A stretch of 39,135 nt of DNA from Rhodobacterales bacterium CG15_BIG_FIL_POST_REV_8_21_14_020_59_13 (GCA_002783385.1 PFFX01000102.1:332-39466); one strand, 5' to 3'; positions 28,535 through 38,389 are shown, counted from the stretch's first letter. Numbers and translations are program-made. Notes: generated from the letters alone by a model not told the origin.

Positions 28535-29305
28535 ATGAGACTCGACAACAAGATTTGCGTCATCACCGGAGGTGCCAGCGGTATCGGCCTTGAAATCGCA
28601 AAACGCTTCGCCGCTGCGGGCGGCAATGTGGTGGTCGCTGATATCAATATTGATGCGGCGAACGCGGCAGCAAAGTCGTTAGGCGACGGGCACATTGGCA
28701 TAAATATGGACGTGACCGATCCGGATGGTGTGCAAACCGGCATCGACAAGGTGATCGATACCTATGGACGAGTGGATGTCCTTTTGTCCAACGCCGGTAT
28801 CCAGATGGTCAAGCGGGTCGAGGAGTTCACTTTCGACGAATGGCGTAAGGTGGTTTCCATCCATCTTGACGGTGCGTTTCTGACGTCAAAAGCCGTCCTT
28901 CCGCACATGTACCGTCAGAAATCGGGAACCATCCTCTATATGGGCTCGGTCCATTCGCAAGAGGCATCTGCCCTAAAGGCGCCCTATGTGTCGGCCAAGC
29001 ACGCCCTGATGGGTCTGGCCCGGACCATCGCCAAAGAAGGTGGTGAAAAAGGTGTGCGCACCAATGTGATTTGCCCCGGCTTCGTCAAGACGCCGCTGGT
29101 GGACAAGCAGATCCCCGAACAGGCCAAAGATCTCGGCATCTCCGAGGAGGAGGTCGTCAACACCGTCATGCTGGGAGAGACCGTGGACAAGGAATTTACC
29201 ACCGTCGAGGACGTGGCGCACACCGCGCTATTCCTCGCGACATTCCCTAGTAACGCGCTGACCGGACAGAGTATCGTGGTCAGTCATGGCTGGCGGATGG
29301 ATTAA
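28535..29305 (+). CDS. bdhA: 3-hydroxybutyrate dehydrogenase (SDR family)
   Basis: TGGASGIG cofactor motif, YVSAKHALMGLARTIAKEG, CPGFVKTPLVDKQIPEQAKDLGISEEEVVNTVMLGETVDKEFTTVEDVAHTALFLATFPSNALTGQSIVVSHGWRMD closely resembles 3-HB dehydrogenases. Confidence 0.87.
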   Translation: MRLDNKICVITGGASGIGLEIAKRFAAAGGNVVVADINIDAANAAAKSLGDGHIGINMDVTDPDGVQTGIDKVIDTYGRVDVLLSNAGIQMVKRVEEFTFDEWRKVVSIHLDGAFLTSKAVLPHMYRQKSGTILYMGSVHSQEASALKAPYVSAKHALMGLARTIAKEGGEKGVRTNVICPGFVKTPLVDKQIPEQAKDLGISEEEVVNTVMLGETVDKEFTTVEDVAHTALFLATFPSNALTGQSIVVSHGWRMD

Positions 29306-29331
29306 CACACACACACAAGGTAAATGCTCAG

Positions 29332-30075
29332 ATGATAAAGGATGACATCCTGTCGCTCGCCGGCATGCCGCCGGGCAATCCCAGCTATCCGTTTGGTCCC
29401 TACCGCTTTGTCGACCGGCAATATTTCAACATCATCTATGAGACTGATCCGGAAGCGATCCGTGCCCTGTTGCCAGAGCCGCTGGAACCTGATGGGTCAA
29501 ACACTGTGGTCTATGAATGGATCAACATGCCGGACAGTTCCGGCTTCGGTTCCTATCAGGAATCCGGCATCGTCATCCCTTGCACGCTGGATGGCAAACC
29601 GGTCAACTACACCGCGATGATGTTTCTAAACGACGAACCGCCGATCACCGCAGGGCGCGAGATATGGGGCTTTCCCAAACGCTGGGGCGAACCGTCCTTG
29701 CGTCTCGAGAAGGACACGCTCACCGGCACGCTCTCTTACGCCGGGCAGCGCGTGGCGATGGGCACCATGGTCTACAAGCACGAAAGCGCTTGCGATGATC
29801 CGGCCGATTGCGCCCGCCGTCTGGCCAAGACCACAGTAAACCTCAAGCTGATCCCCTGCGTGACCGGTCAGCCCCGGATCGCAGAGCTTGTCGCTTTCGA
29901 AATGACGGACATCACCGTCAAGGGGTTTTGGCGCGGGCGCGCACGGCTTCATCTTGTGCCTCATGTTAATGCTCCGGTGGCCGATCTTCCGGTGCGGCGG
30001 ATCGTTGAAGGTCAGCATATCATCGCCGACCTGTCGCTGCCCTACGGGCGCATCGCCCACGACTATCTGGCCTAA
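29332..30075 (+). CDS. adc: Acetoacetate decarboxylase
   Basis: FVDRQYFNIIYETDPEAIRALLPEPLEP and AGREIWGFPKRWGEPSL (Schiff-base Lys region). Confidence 0.88.
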   Translation: MIKDDILSLAGMPPGNPSYPFGPYRFVDRQYFNIIYETDPEAIRALLPEPLEPDGSNTVVYEWINMPDSSGFGSYQESGIVIPCTLDGKPVNYTAMMFLNDEPPITAGREIWGFPKRWGEPSLRLEKDTLTGTLSYAGQRVAMGTMVYKHESACDDPADCARRLAKTTVNLKLIPCVTGQPRIAELVAFEMTDITVKGFWRGRARLHLVPHVNAPVADLPVRRIVEGQHIIADLSLPYGRIAHDYLA

Positions 30076-30118
30076 GTGTCGCGCGGTCAGCGCATCCATA
30101 TCCGCAAAGGCCAGTCTC

Positions 30119-31168
30119 ATGGCACATAAAATCAAATCCAAACTTGTTAACCTGGCCCTCCAGGGCGGCGGCGCGCATGGCGCATTCACCTGGGGGGTTC
30201 TTGATCGAATTCTTGAAGACGGGCGGTTACAGATCGCCGGTGTCTCGGGCACCTCGGCCGGAGCGATGAACGCGGTTGCCTTGGCCGACGGATACACCCG
30301 CGATGGTCCCGAGGGGGCGCGCGCAGCGCTCGATCATTTCTGGCGTGCCATGAGCGAGGGTGCCAAAAACAGCCCGCTGAAGCGCATGCCCTATGACATG
30401 CTGACCGGCAATTGGGGGCTGGAGAACAACCCCTTCTACCACGCCCTGGATGCGCTTTCGCGGGTGGCTTCCCCCTATCAGCTCAATCCGATGAATATCA
30501 ATCCGCTGCGGGATCTCGTCGAGGAAAGCATCGATTTCAACATGGTGAGAAATTGCACCGCTTTCAAACTCTTCATCTCTGCCACCAACGTCGAGAGCGG
30601 CAAGGTCAAGGTTTTCCGTCGCGCAGAACTGACGGCCGACATGGTTATGGCATCGGCTTGCCTGCCGCATCTCTATCAGGCGGTTGAGATCGACGGAGTG
30701 CCTTATTGGGATGGCGGCTATATGGGTAACCCGTCCCTGTTCCCGTTTTACGGTCAAACCGGAACTGACGATATCATCGTGATCCAAGTCAACCCGATAG
30801 AGCGCAAAGGCGCCCCCAAGACGCCGCAGAACATCCAGAACAGGATGAATGAGATCAGCTTCAATAGCAGCCTGTTGAAGGAGTTACGCGGCATCGACTT
30901 CGTTGACAGGCTAATCCGCGAGGGCAAGCTGTCAACCGACGACTACCGTCAGGTGAGGGTGCATGTCGTTGAGAACCAGGCCGAGCTGAAACCACTGGGC
31001 GCTTCGTCGAAAATGAACACGGAATGGGCGTTTCTGACCAAGCTGCGTGACTTGGGCCGTGAAACGGTCACGACGTGGCTTGAGGATAACTTCGCTGCAG
31101 TTGGAGAGCGGTCAACGGTTGATCTGCGCGTGATGTTCGAGGGACTCGGCGGTCAGCACCAAGGATAA
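30119..31168 (+). CDS. Patatin-like phospholipase / esterase
   Basis: NLALQGGGAHGAFTWGVLDRIL (oxyanion hole), AGVSGTSAGAMNAV (GxSxG), YWDGGYMGNPSL (catalytic Asp). Confidence 0.9.
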   Translation: MAHKIKSKLVNLALQGGGAHGAFTWGVLDRILEDGRLQIAGVSGTSAGAMNAVALADGYTRDGPEGARAALDHFWRAMSEGAKNSPLKRMPYDMLTGNWGLENNPFYHALDALSRVASPYQLNPMNINPLRDLVEESIDFNMVRNCTAFKLFISATNVESGKVKVFRRAELTADMVMASACLPHLYQAVEIDGVPYWDGGYMGNPSLFPFYGQTGTDDIIVIQVNPIERKGAPKTPQNIQNRMNEISFNSSLLKELRGIDFVDRLIREGKLSTDDYRQVRVHVVENQAELKPLGASSKMNTEWAFLTKLRDLGRETVTTWLEDNFAAVGERSTVDLRVMFEGLGGQHQG

Positions 31169-31513
31169 CAAGAATGGACGCCAAAGTGGTTTGTTCTTGA
31201 AGATTGGCAGAGTTCTGCAATTTTCCGCAGTTTTGCGGGAAAGTGTCTCCTTGGCTTCAATTCAAGGCGGATAAATTCCGATGAAGCCTTGAAGTGGCGG
31301 AATGGATGTCTCATACGCAAGATCCCGTCATTCCAAACTTCCGGATCAAGTCATTATGCTTCTGACAGAGCCGCGGACGCCTGCGTCCATCGTGAGACCT
31401 TTTTGCGGTGCAAAAAACCCGATATGGGCATTGTTAAATCAAACAGTGTTATGCTAAAAAACATCTAGAATGATTTTTAATACATCACTTTGATTCTTGA
31501 GGAATCGGGCACG

Positions 31514-31813
31514 ATGATCAGTGGACCACAGATCAGGGCGGCGCGGGCGCTTCTTGGGATCGACCAGAAGAACCTGGCACAGATGGCAGGGCTTTCGGTG
31601 CCTACCATCCAGCGGATGGAGGCAAGCGACAGCACTGTCGGAGGCATGGTCGACAGCCTGACACGGGTTGTCGCTGCGATCGAGAGCGCCGGATTGGAAC
31701 TGATTGCCGACGGGACGGCAAGTGGCGGCGGCGGCCGGGGTGTTCGTCTCAAGAGAAGCCAGGCCGATATGCCTGATGATATCCCCGCAAACGCCCATCG
31801 AGCTTCGGAATGA
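31514..31813 (+). CDS. XRE-family HTH transcriptional regulator
   Basis: MISGPQIRAARALLGIDQKNLAQMAGLSVPTIQRMEASDSTVGGMVDSLTRVVAAIESAGLELI. Stop overlaps the next ATG (ATGA). Confidence 0.87.
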   Translation: MISGPQIRAARALLGIDQKNLAQMAGLSVPTIQRMEASDSTVGGMVDSLTRVVAAIESAGLELIADGTASGGGGRGVRLKRSQADMPDDIPANAHRASE

Positions 31814-33813
31814 TCGAAATAGCTGCCGGTCTTGCACTTTGCCTTCTGGCGCTGTCCCTTGCTGCGGCAGTTGTGCGTGGCCTGTCCACGGCCTCGGCAT
31901 TTGTCTATGGGGCCAGCGCATTGTTGTGCCTGGTTTTGGCGATCGTGGGTATATGGATGCTGGTGACGCAGGCTGCTGAAGCCGAAATGCGGATTCCGGT
32001 CGGTTTGCCATGGCTGGGCGCGCATCTGCGCCTTGATGCGCTTTCGGCGGTGTTCCTGACGCTGCTTGGCGTCGGTGGAGCGGCGGCCAGTATTTATGCT
32101 ATTGGCTATGGGCAGCACGAGCACGAGCCGCACCGGGTGCTGCCCTTCTATCCCGGTTTTCTGGGCGCCATGACGCTGGTCTTGCTGGCCGCGGATGCCT
32201 TCACCTTCCTTCTGTCTTGGGAGATCATGTCGCTTCTGTCCTGGGCTCTGGTACTGACAAATCACCGAGCCGATGAGACGCGTAGCGCGGGTTATCTCTA
32301 TCTTGTCATGGCGGGCTTCGGAACCATGGTTCTGCTTCTGGCCTTCGGTCTGATGGCAGGCGCAGAGGGCGGCTATGACTTTGCCGCGATGCGCGAGGTA
32401 GAGCGCAGCCCGCTGCTGGCGGCATTGGTATTGGCGCTGATGATGGTGGGCGCAGGATCAAAGGCCGGGCTTTTGCCGTTGCATGTCTGGCTGCCCGCCG
32501 CTCATCCTGCCGCGCCCAGCCATGTCTCGGCGCTGATGAGCGGGGTTATGACCAAGGTCGCACTTTACGGATTCATCAGGGTGGTATTTGACCTGCTTGG
32601 ACCAGTGGAGTGGTGGATGAGTGTGCCGGTGATAGTGACCGGCGCAATGACGGCGGTGATGGGCATCCTCTTTGCCAATGTCGATAGCGACAGCAAGCGG
32701 GTGCTGGCCTATTCAACGATTGAGAATATTGGCGTCATTTTTGTAGCTCTCGGACTGGCGCTGGCCTTCCGGTCGAATGGTATGGAGGCGCTGGCAGCAC
32801 TGGCGCTGATGGCCGGGCTGATCCATGCGATGAACCACATGCTGTTCAAAAGCCTCTTATTCATGGCCGCGGGTGCGGTGCTGAATGCCACCGGGAGGCG
32901 TGATCTTGACGGGCTGGGTGGACTGATCCACCGGATGCCAAAGACCGCGGTTCTGGCGCTGATAGGGGTTACGGCAATCGCTGCGCTGCCTCCTTTGAAC
33001 GGTTTTGTTTCGGAATGGTTGCTGTTTCAGGCAGTGCTGCAAAGTCCGAAGCTGTCGCAACCGGGCCTGCAATTTCTGGTGCCTGCCGCGGGCGGGCTGC
33101 TAGCACTGGCGGCTGCACTGGCTGCGGCCTGTTTTGTGCGCTTTTATGGCGTCATCTTTCTGGGCCGACCGCGCACCGATGCGGCACGCGAGGCGGTCGA
33201 GACCGACCGCTGGTCGCTGACGGCAATGGGCGGACTTGCAGGGTTGTGTATCATGGCAGGCGTTTTGCCGGGGGGTCTGATCGACCTTGTGGCACCGGCC
33301 ACCGAAATGTTGCTGGCGGCCCGGCTGCCAGCACAGGCAAATAACGACTGGTTCACGTTGGTGCCCGTAGCCGAGGTGCGCAGCAGTTATAGCGGCTTCT
33401 TGGTGTTGCTGTTCATCGCCATATCGGGCGGTGCCAGTGCTTGGCTGGTACATCGTTTTGCCTCGCGCAAACTGCGCCGTGCCCCGGCCTGGGACTGCGG
33501 GTTCCCCAATGCCGATCCGGTTACGCAATATGGGGCGGGCAGCTTCGCGCAACCAATCAGGCGGGTCATGGCCCTGATGTTGGACGCGAATGAGACCGTG
33601 GTGATGCCGCCGCCTGGAGACATGACACCTGCGCGGCATACGATCCGCACGAAAGACCTTGCGTGGAGCCGTATCTATGTGCCGTTGATTGCGGCGATCA
33701 ACACCGCGGCAACGCGGCTCAACGCGCTGCAATTTCTCACGATACGGCGCTATCTGAGCCTGGTGTTCGGGGCGCTGATCCTGTTGCTAACAGGGCTGGC
33801 GATATGGAACTGA
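31810..33813 (+). CDS. hyfB: Antiporter-like (NuoL/HyfB-type) subunit of a complex I / group 4 hydrogenase-related complex
   Basis: LLSWEIMSLLSWALVLTNHR, AGSKAGLLPLHVWLPAAHPAAPSHVSALMSGVMTKVALYGFIRV, RVLAYSTIENIGVIFVALGLALAF, MNHMLFKSLLFMAAGAV. Confidence 0.9.
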   Translation: MIEIAAGLALCLLALSLAAAVVRGLSTASAFVYGASALLCLVLAIVGIWMLVTQAAEAEMRIPVGLPWLGAHLRLDALSAVFLTLLGVGGAAASIYAIGYGQHEHEPHRVLPFYPGFLGAMTLVLLAADAFTFLLSWEIMSLLSWALVLTNHRADETRSAGYLYLVMAGFGTMVLLLAFGLMAGAEGGYDFAAMREVERSPLLAALVLALMMVGAGSKAGLLPLHVWLPAAHPAAPSHVSALMSGVMTKVALYGFIRVVFDLLGPVEWWMSVPVIVTGAMTAVMGILFANVDSDSKRVLAYSTIENIGVIFVALGLALAFRSNGMEALAALALMAGLIHAMNHMLFKSLLFMAAGAVLNATGRRDLDGLGGLIHRMPKTAVLALIGVTAIAALPPLNGFVSEWLLFQAVLQSPKLSQPGLQFLVPAAGGLLALAAALAAACFVRFYGVIFLGRPRTDAAREAVETDRWSLTAMGGLAGLCIMAGVLPGGLIDLVAPATEMLLAARLPAQANNDWFTLVPVAEVRSSYSGFLVLLFIAISGGASAWLVHRFASRKLRRAPAWDCGFPNADPVTQYGAGSFAQPIRRVMALMLDANETVVMPPPGDMTPARHTIRTKDLAWSRIYVPLIAAINTAATRLNALQFLTIRRYLSLVFGALILLLTGLAIWN

Positions 33814-34760
33814 TCAGCAACTTGATCCTGCAAGGGGTGCAGATGATCCTGGTATTGGCGCTGGCACCCGGTCTGACGGGGCTGGTGCGCAAGGTCAAGG
33901 CACGGTTGATGCGCAAGCAGGGCGCACCGGTGCTGCAGCCCTATCGCGATCTTGCGCGGCTGATGCGCAAGGAGGTGGTGCTGGCAACCAACGCCTCGTG
34001 GCTGTTCAGGACATCACCTTACATGATCTTTGCCGCCACCTGGGTCGCCGCCGCGCTGGTGCCGACTTTTGCCACCGGGTTGCAATTCAGCTGGACGTCG
34101 GATCTGATCGCGCTGGTGGCGCTTCTGGGCAGTGCCCGCTTCTTCCTCGCGCTCGCCGGTATGGACGCCGGTACCAGCTTTGGCGGTATCGGGTCGTCAC
34201 GCGAGATGATGATCGGCACGCTTGCCGAGCCCGCAATGCTTCTGGTGGTATTTACCGTCGCGCTGGTCGCAGGATCGACGCAATTGTCAAATGTCGTCGT
34301 ATACATGGCCTCGGGGGAAGTCGGCATCCGTGTGTCGATGGGCATGGCGCTGATCGCGTTGATCATCGTCGCCGTCGCCGAAAATGCCCGTATCCCGGTG
34401 GATAATCCCGGGACGCATCTTGAAGTCACGATGGTGCACGAAGCGATGGTGCTGGAGTATTCCGGCCGTCATCTTGCAATGATCGAGCTAGCGGCATCGC
34501 TAAAGCTCCTGCTCTACATGTCGCTGATCGGCTGCATATTTCTGCCCTGGAGCATCGCCCCGGCCAGCGCCGGACCCAGCGCCATGCTATTCGGGTTTGC
34601 GTCATTCTTTGCCAAGCTCGTAGCCGGTGGCGTGCTGTTGGCCGTGTTCGAAATATCGACCGCCAAGATGCGGGTCTTCCGGGTTCCGGATTTCCTGGGT
34701 GTGGCACTGATGCTGGGGCTGCTCGGAACCCTTCTGCTCTTTGTCTCAAGGAGCTTGTGA
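33804..34760 (+). CDS. hyfC: NuoH/HyfC-type membrane subunit
   Basis: LVLALAPGLTGLVRKVKARLMRKQGAPVLQPYRDLARLMRKEVV, AENARIPVDNPGTHLEVTMVHEAMVLEYSGRHLAMIELAASLKLL. Confidence 0.92.
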   Translation: MELISNLILQGVQMILVLALAPGLTGLVRKVKARLMRKQGAPVLQPYRDLARLMRKEVVLATNASWLFRTSPYMIFAATWVAAALVPTFATGLQFSWTSDLIALVALLGSARFFLALAGMDAGTSFGGIGSSREMMIGTLAEPAMLLVVFTVALVAGSTQLSNVVVYMASGEVGIRVSMGMALIALIIVAVAENARIPVDNPGTHLEVTMVHEAMVLEYSGRHLAMIELAASLKLLLYMSLIGCIFLPWSIAPASAGPSAMLFGFASFFAKLVAGGVLLAVFEISTAKMRVFRVPDFLGVALMLGLLGTLLLFVSRSL

Positions 34761-35428
34761 CAATGCAGGGCTACGCCTTCGATATCGCGCATATGCTGGC
34801 TGGCAGCCTGGTGCTTGTCAGCTTCATGATGATCTACCAGGACCGGATCTATGCGCTATTGAACACCTTTGCGCTGCAGGCGGCGTTGCTGGCGCTGGCG
34901 GTGGCGTGGCAAGCGTATACCCAGAATGCACCCCACCTGTATGCCACAGCCGCGATCGCGCTGATCTTCAAGGCAATGATCGTGCCCTGGGCGCTGCACC
35001 GGGTGGTGGCACGGATGGGCATTCAGCGCACCGTGGAAACCGTCACCGGCGTGGTGCCGACAATGCTGGCGGGGATGGGGCTGGTGGCACTGTCGATCCT
35101 TTTGATGCTGCAGCTGACAGAGGCAGCCGAGAACGCGTTGGCGCGCGAGGACCTGGCTTTTGCTTTGTCGGTGATCCTGCTGGGGCTGTTGATGATGGTG
35201 ACACGGCGCAATGCGGTTACACAGGTGGTGGGCTTCATGTCACTGGAAAACGGCCTGATCCTAGCCGCTGCTGGCGCTCAGGGCATGCCCTTGGTGGTGG
35301 AAATCAGCGTCGCATTTTCGGTGTTGATTGCGATGATTGTGATCGGGGTGTTCCTGTTCCGCATCCGCGAGCGGTTTGATTCGGTCGATATCGAGCAACT
35401 GGATGCGTTCCGGGGGGAAAAACGATGA
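34757..35428 (+). CDS. hyfE: HyfE-type (NuoK-like) membrane subunit
   Basis: ALIFKAMIVPWALHRVVARMGI and RRNAVTQVVGFMSLENGLILAAAGAQGMPLVVEISVAFSVLIAMIVIGVFLFRI. GTG at 34757 or ATG at 34763. Confidence 0.88.
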   Translation: MTMQGYAFDIAHMLAGSLVLVSFMMIYQDRIYALLNTFALQAALLALAVAWQAYTQNAPHLYATAAIALIFKAMIVPWALHRVVARMGIQRTVETVTGVVPTMLAGMGLVALSILLMLQLTEAAENALAREDLAFALSVILLGLLMMVTRRNAVTQVVGFMSLENGLILAAAGAQGMPLVVEISVAFSVLIAMIVIGVFLFRIRERFDSVDIEQLDAFRGEKR

Positions 35429-36870
35429 CCGGCTCGGATGCCCTAAATGCCGTTCTGGCTCTGCCGGTCGGCGCGGCGGTGCTGCTGGCACTGTTGCCGG
35501 GCTATCGGGTGAGTTCGTGGATCAACGTCGCCACGTCCTTCCTGACCCTTCTTGCCGCTGCCTCGCTGCTGGTGCTGGACCGGCCGGTGCCCGGCAACTA
35601 CCTGCAGGTAGATGACCTCAATATTGTCTTCATCGTACTCAACACCTTTGTCGGGTTCACCGCTGCCTTTTTCTCGGCAAGCTATATCGGCCACGAGCTT
35701 GAGACCGGGCGGCTGACGCCCGCCAACCTGCGCTTCTACCATGCCATGTATCAGATCATGATGTTCGGTATGAATCTCGCGCTGGTCAGCAACAATATCG
35801 GGCTGATGTGGGTGGCGGTCGAGTTGGCGACGCTTTCGACGGTGCTTATGGTCGGGCTTTACCGCACCCCCGAGGCGTTGGAAGCGGCATGGAAATATTT
35901 CATCCTCGGTTCAGTTGGAATCGCGCTGGCGCTCTTCGGGACGATCCTCGTCTATCTTGCCGCGCAGCCAGTGCTGGGCGAGGGCACACCTGCTATGGTC
36001 TGGACCAATTTGATCGAGGCGGCACCGCAGTTCGACCCGGCGTTGCTGAACGTGGCCTTCGTATTTCTTCTTGTGGGCTATGGTACAAAGGTGGGGCTGG
36101 TGCCCTTCCACGCCTGGCTGCCCGATGCTCATGCCGAAGGACCAACTCCCATTTCGGCGGTGTTGTCGGGACTTTTGCTGAACGTGGCGCTTTATGCGGT
36201 GCTGCGTTTCAAGCTGTTGATGACGGCCAATGCCGAGGCGGTAGCACCAGGACCGCTGATGATCGGACTTGGCCTATTATCACTCGTCTTCGCCGCTTTC
36301 ATGCTTTACCGGCGGCGCGACATAAAACGGCTATTCGCCTATTCCTCTATCGAGCATATGGGGATTATCGTCTTCGCCTTCGGCATCGGCGGGCCGCTGG
36401 CCAATTTCGCCGGACTGTTGCACATGGTCATGCACAGCCTGACCAAATCAGCGATCTTCTTTGCGGTCGGCAATGTCGCGCAAATAAAAGGCACACAGCA
36501 ACTGTCCGAGATTCGAGGGCTCACACAAAGCCACCCGATGCTGGGCTGGGGGCTGGTGCTAGCGGTACTGTCCATCGCCGGGATGCCACCCTCAGGCGTG
36601 TTTATGAGCGAGTTCCTGATCGTTACCACCAGTTTCGCGCGGGCACCGGTTCTGGCGCTGATCCTGGTTTTTGGTCTGCTGCTGGCTTTCGGCGCACTTT
36701 TGCTGCGGCTGACCGGTGTGGCCTTCGGTAAACCCACCGGCGAAAATCACCCGATGACCGGCTCACTGCTGCCGCTGTGGCTGCACCTGGCGCTGATCTA
36801 CCTGATCGGCTTGCACATGCCGCAAGCGATGGTGGCCTGGTTCCAGACCGTCGCGGCGATCCTGGGATGA
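35425..36870 (+). CDS. hyfF: HyfF-type antiporter-like subunit
   Basis: AWKYFILGSVGIALALFGTILVYLAAQ, YGTKVGLVPFHAWLPDAHAEGPTPISAVLSGLLLNVALYAVLRFK, RLFAYSSIEHMGIIVFAFGIGG. Confidence 0.92.
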   Translation: MTGSDALNAVLALPVGAAVLLALLPGYRVSSWINVATSFLTLLAAASLLVLDRPVPGNYLQVDDLNIVFIVLNTFVGFTAAFFSASYIGHELETGRLTPANLRFYHAMYQIMMFGMNLALVSNNIGLMWVAVELATLSTVLMVGLYRTPEALEAAWKYFILGSVGIALALFGTILVYLAAQPVLGEGTPAMVWTNLIEAAPQFDPALLNVAFVFLLVGYGTKVGLVPFHAWLPDAHAEGPTPISAVLSGLLLNVALYAVLRFKLLMTANAEAVAPGPLMIGLGLLSLVFAAFMLYRRRDIKRLFAYSSIEHMGIIVFAFGIGGPLANFAGLLHMVMHSLTKSAIFFAVGNVAQIKGTQQLSEIRGLTQSHPMLGWGLVLAVLSIAGMPPSGVFMSEFLIVTTSFARAPVLALILVFGLLLAFGALLLRLTGVAFGKPTGENHPMTGSLLPLWLHLALIYLIGLHMPQAMVAWFQTVAAILG

Positions 36871-36877
36871 GGTGCGC

Positions 36878-38389
36878 ATGACCCAATTGCCCGATCTTGC
36901 ATGGACAAGCCCGCGCGATTTCCGCGTAGGGCCATTTGCCGTCACACCTGTCCTTACAACAGAATGGACCGCTCTGGCGTATGCGCTTGCCGCTGGAAAA
37001 TTCACGCTGATGAGCCTCTGGGCCGAGGATGGCGCGGCCTGTATGGCTTTGCACGATTACGCGGCGCACCGCGTTGCGGTGGCGCGTCTGGAGGGCCTGA
37101 CGGACGGCTTCCCCTCGGTCGGTGTTCATCACGCTGCGGCACAAAGGCTGGAACGCGCTGCGGCTGATCTTTTCGGCCTTGTCCCGCAGGGCGCAGAAGA
37201 CGCCCGCCCCTGGCTCGATCACGGCCGATGGGAAATCGCGTATCCCCTGGGTGCCGCCGCACCGCACCCCGGCCACCCGCCATACGCCTTCCTGCCTGTA
37301 GAAGGTGAGAGCCTGCACCAGGTGCCTGTCGGCCCCGTCCATGCCGGAATCATTGAGCCCGGACATTTCCGATTCACCGCGCAGGGCGAGACAGTCGTGC
37401 GGCTGGAAGAGCGTTTCGGGTACACCCACAAAGGGATTGACCGGTTGATGCAGGGGGCGTCGTTGGCGCGCGGTGCCGAACTGGCCGGGCGCACCTCCGG
37501 CGACAGCACGGTCGCTTATGCCTGGGCCTTCGCTCAGGCCGCCGAGGCAGCGCTGGAGGCAGACGTGCCAGTGCGCGCCTTCGCATTGCGGGGGATCATG
37601 GCCGAGCTTGAGCGCCTGGCCAATCATCTCGGTGATATCGGCGGGATCTGCAATGATGCTGCCTTCGCGATGATGCTGGCTCAGACCAGCGTCCTGCGTG
37701 AGAAAGTCATGCGCGCTGCCTTTGCCACCTTCGGGCATCGCTTCATGCGCGACCAGATCGTGCCGGGCGGGGTCGCGGCGGATATTGATTCCAAAGGCGT
37801 TGCTGTGCTGCGGGCGCTGATCAAGGAAGTTCAAAACCGATTTCCGCCGCTGGTTGAGCTATATGACAATACCGCTTCACTCATGGACAGGACTGTGGCC
37901 ACCGGCTTTGCCGGGCCGGATCTGGTCCGGCGCTTCGGGGCGGGTGGTTTTACTGGCCGCGCTTCGGGCCGCGATTTCGACACCCGCCGCGATCTGCGCT
38001 ATGCGCCTTATCACACGCTTAAACTCGACGTGCCCGGGCGCGAGGATGGAGACGTCAACGCGCGCGTATGGATCCGCATTCGGGAGGTCGAGCAGAGCTG
38101 TTTGCTCATCACCCAGATGCTGGATACGCTGCCTCATGGCCCGGTTCGCACCGATGTCGAAGGGGTCCATGAACCGCGCGAAGGGCTGGGGGTTGTCGAA
38201 GGATTTCGCGGCGACATCCTCATATGGCTCTCGCTCGACGCCTCGAGGAGGATCCGCCGTTGTCACATGCGCGACCCTTCCTGGTTCCAGTGGCCCCTCC
38301 TCGAGGCGGCGATCGAGAACAACATCATCGCGGATTTCCCGCTCTGTAATAAATCCTTCAATTGCTCGTATTCCGGGCAGGATCTGTGA
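36878..38389 (+). CDS. NuoCD/HyfG-type large subunit lacking the NiFe ligand set (Ehr-type)
   Basis: ERFGYTHKGIDRLMQGASLARGAELAGRTSGDSTVAYAWAFAQAAEAA and LRGIMAELERLANHLGDIGGI match the large-subunit fold. The N-terminal CxxC is replaced by RTSGDST and the C-terminal motif reads FNCSYSGQDL. Confidence 0.88.
   Translation: MTQLPDLAWTSPRDFRVGPFAVTPVLTTEWTALAYALAAGKFTLMSLWAEDGAACMALHDYAAHRVAVARLEGLTDGFPSVGVHHAAAQRLERAAADLFGLVPQGAEDARPWLDHGRWEIAYPLGAAAPHPGHPPYAFLPVEGESLHQVPVGPVHAGIIEPGHFRFTAQGETVVRLEERFGYTHKGIDRLMQGASLARGAELAGRTSGDSTVAYAWAFAQAAEAALEADVPVRAFALRGIMAELERLANHLGDIGGICNDAAFAMMLAQTSVLREKVMRAAFATFGHRFMRDQIVPGGVAADIDSKGVAVLRALIKEVQNRFPPLVELYDNTASLMDRTVATGFAGPDLVRRFGAGGFTGRASGRDFDTRRDLRYAPYHTLKLDVPGREDGDVNARVWIRIREVEQSCLLITQMLDTLPHGPVRTDVEGVHEPREGLGVVEGFRGDILIWLSLDASRRIRRCHMRDPSWFQWPLLEAAIENNIIADFPLCNKSFNCSYSGQDL

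Noticed and set aside
35808-36731. 307-aa plus-strand ORF inside the hyfF-like gene
   Set aside because: Out-of-frame shadow ORF with low-complexity composition; hyfF frame shows clear homology.
36623-37834. 403-aa minus-strand ORF antisense to the Ehr large subunit
   Set aside because: It is antisense to strongly supported coding sequence in GC-rich DNA; no recognisable motif.
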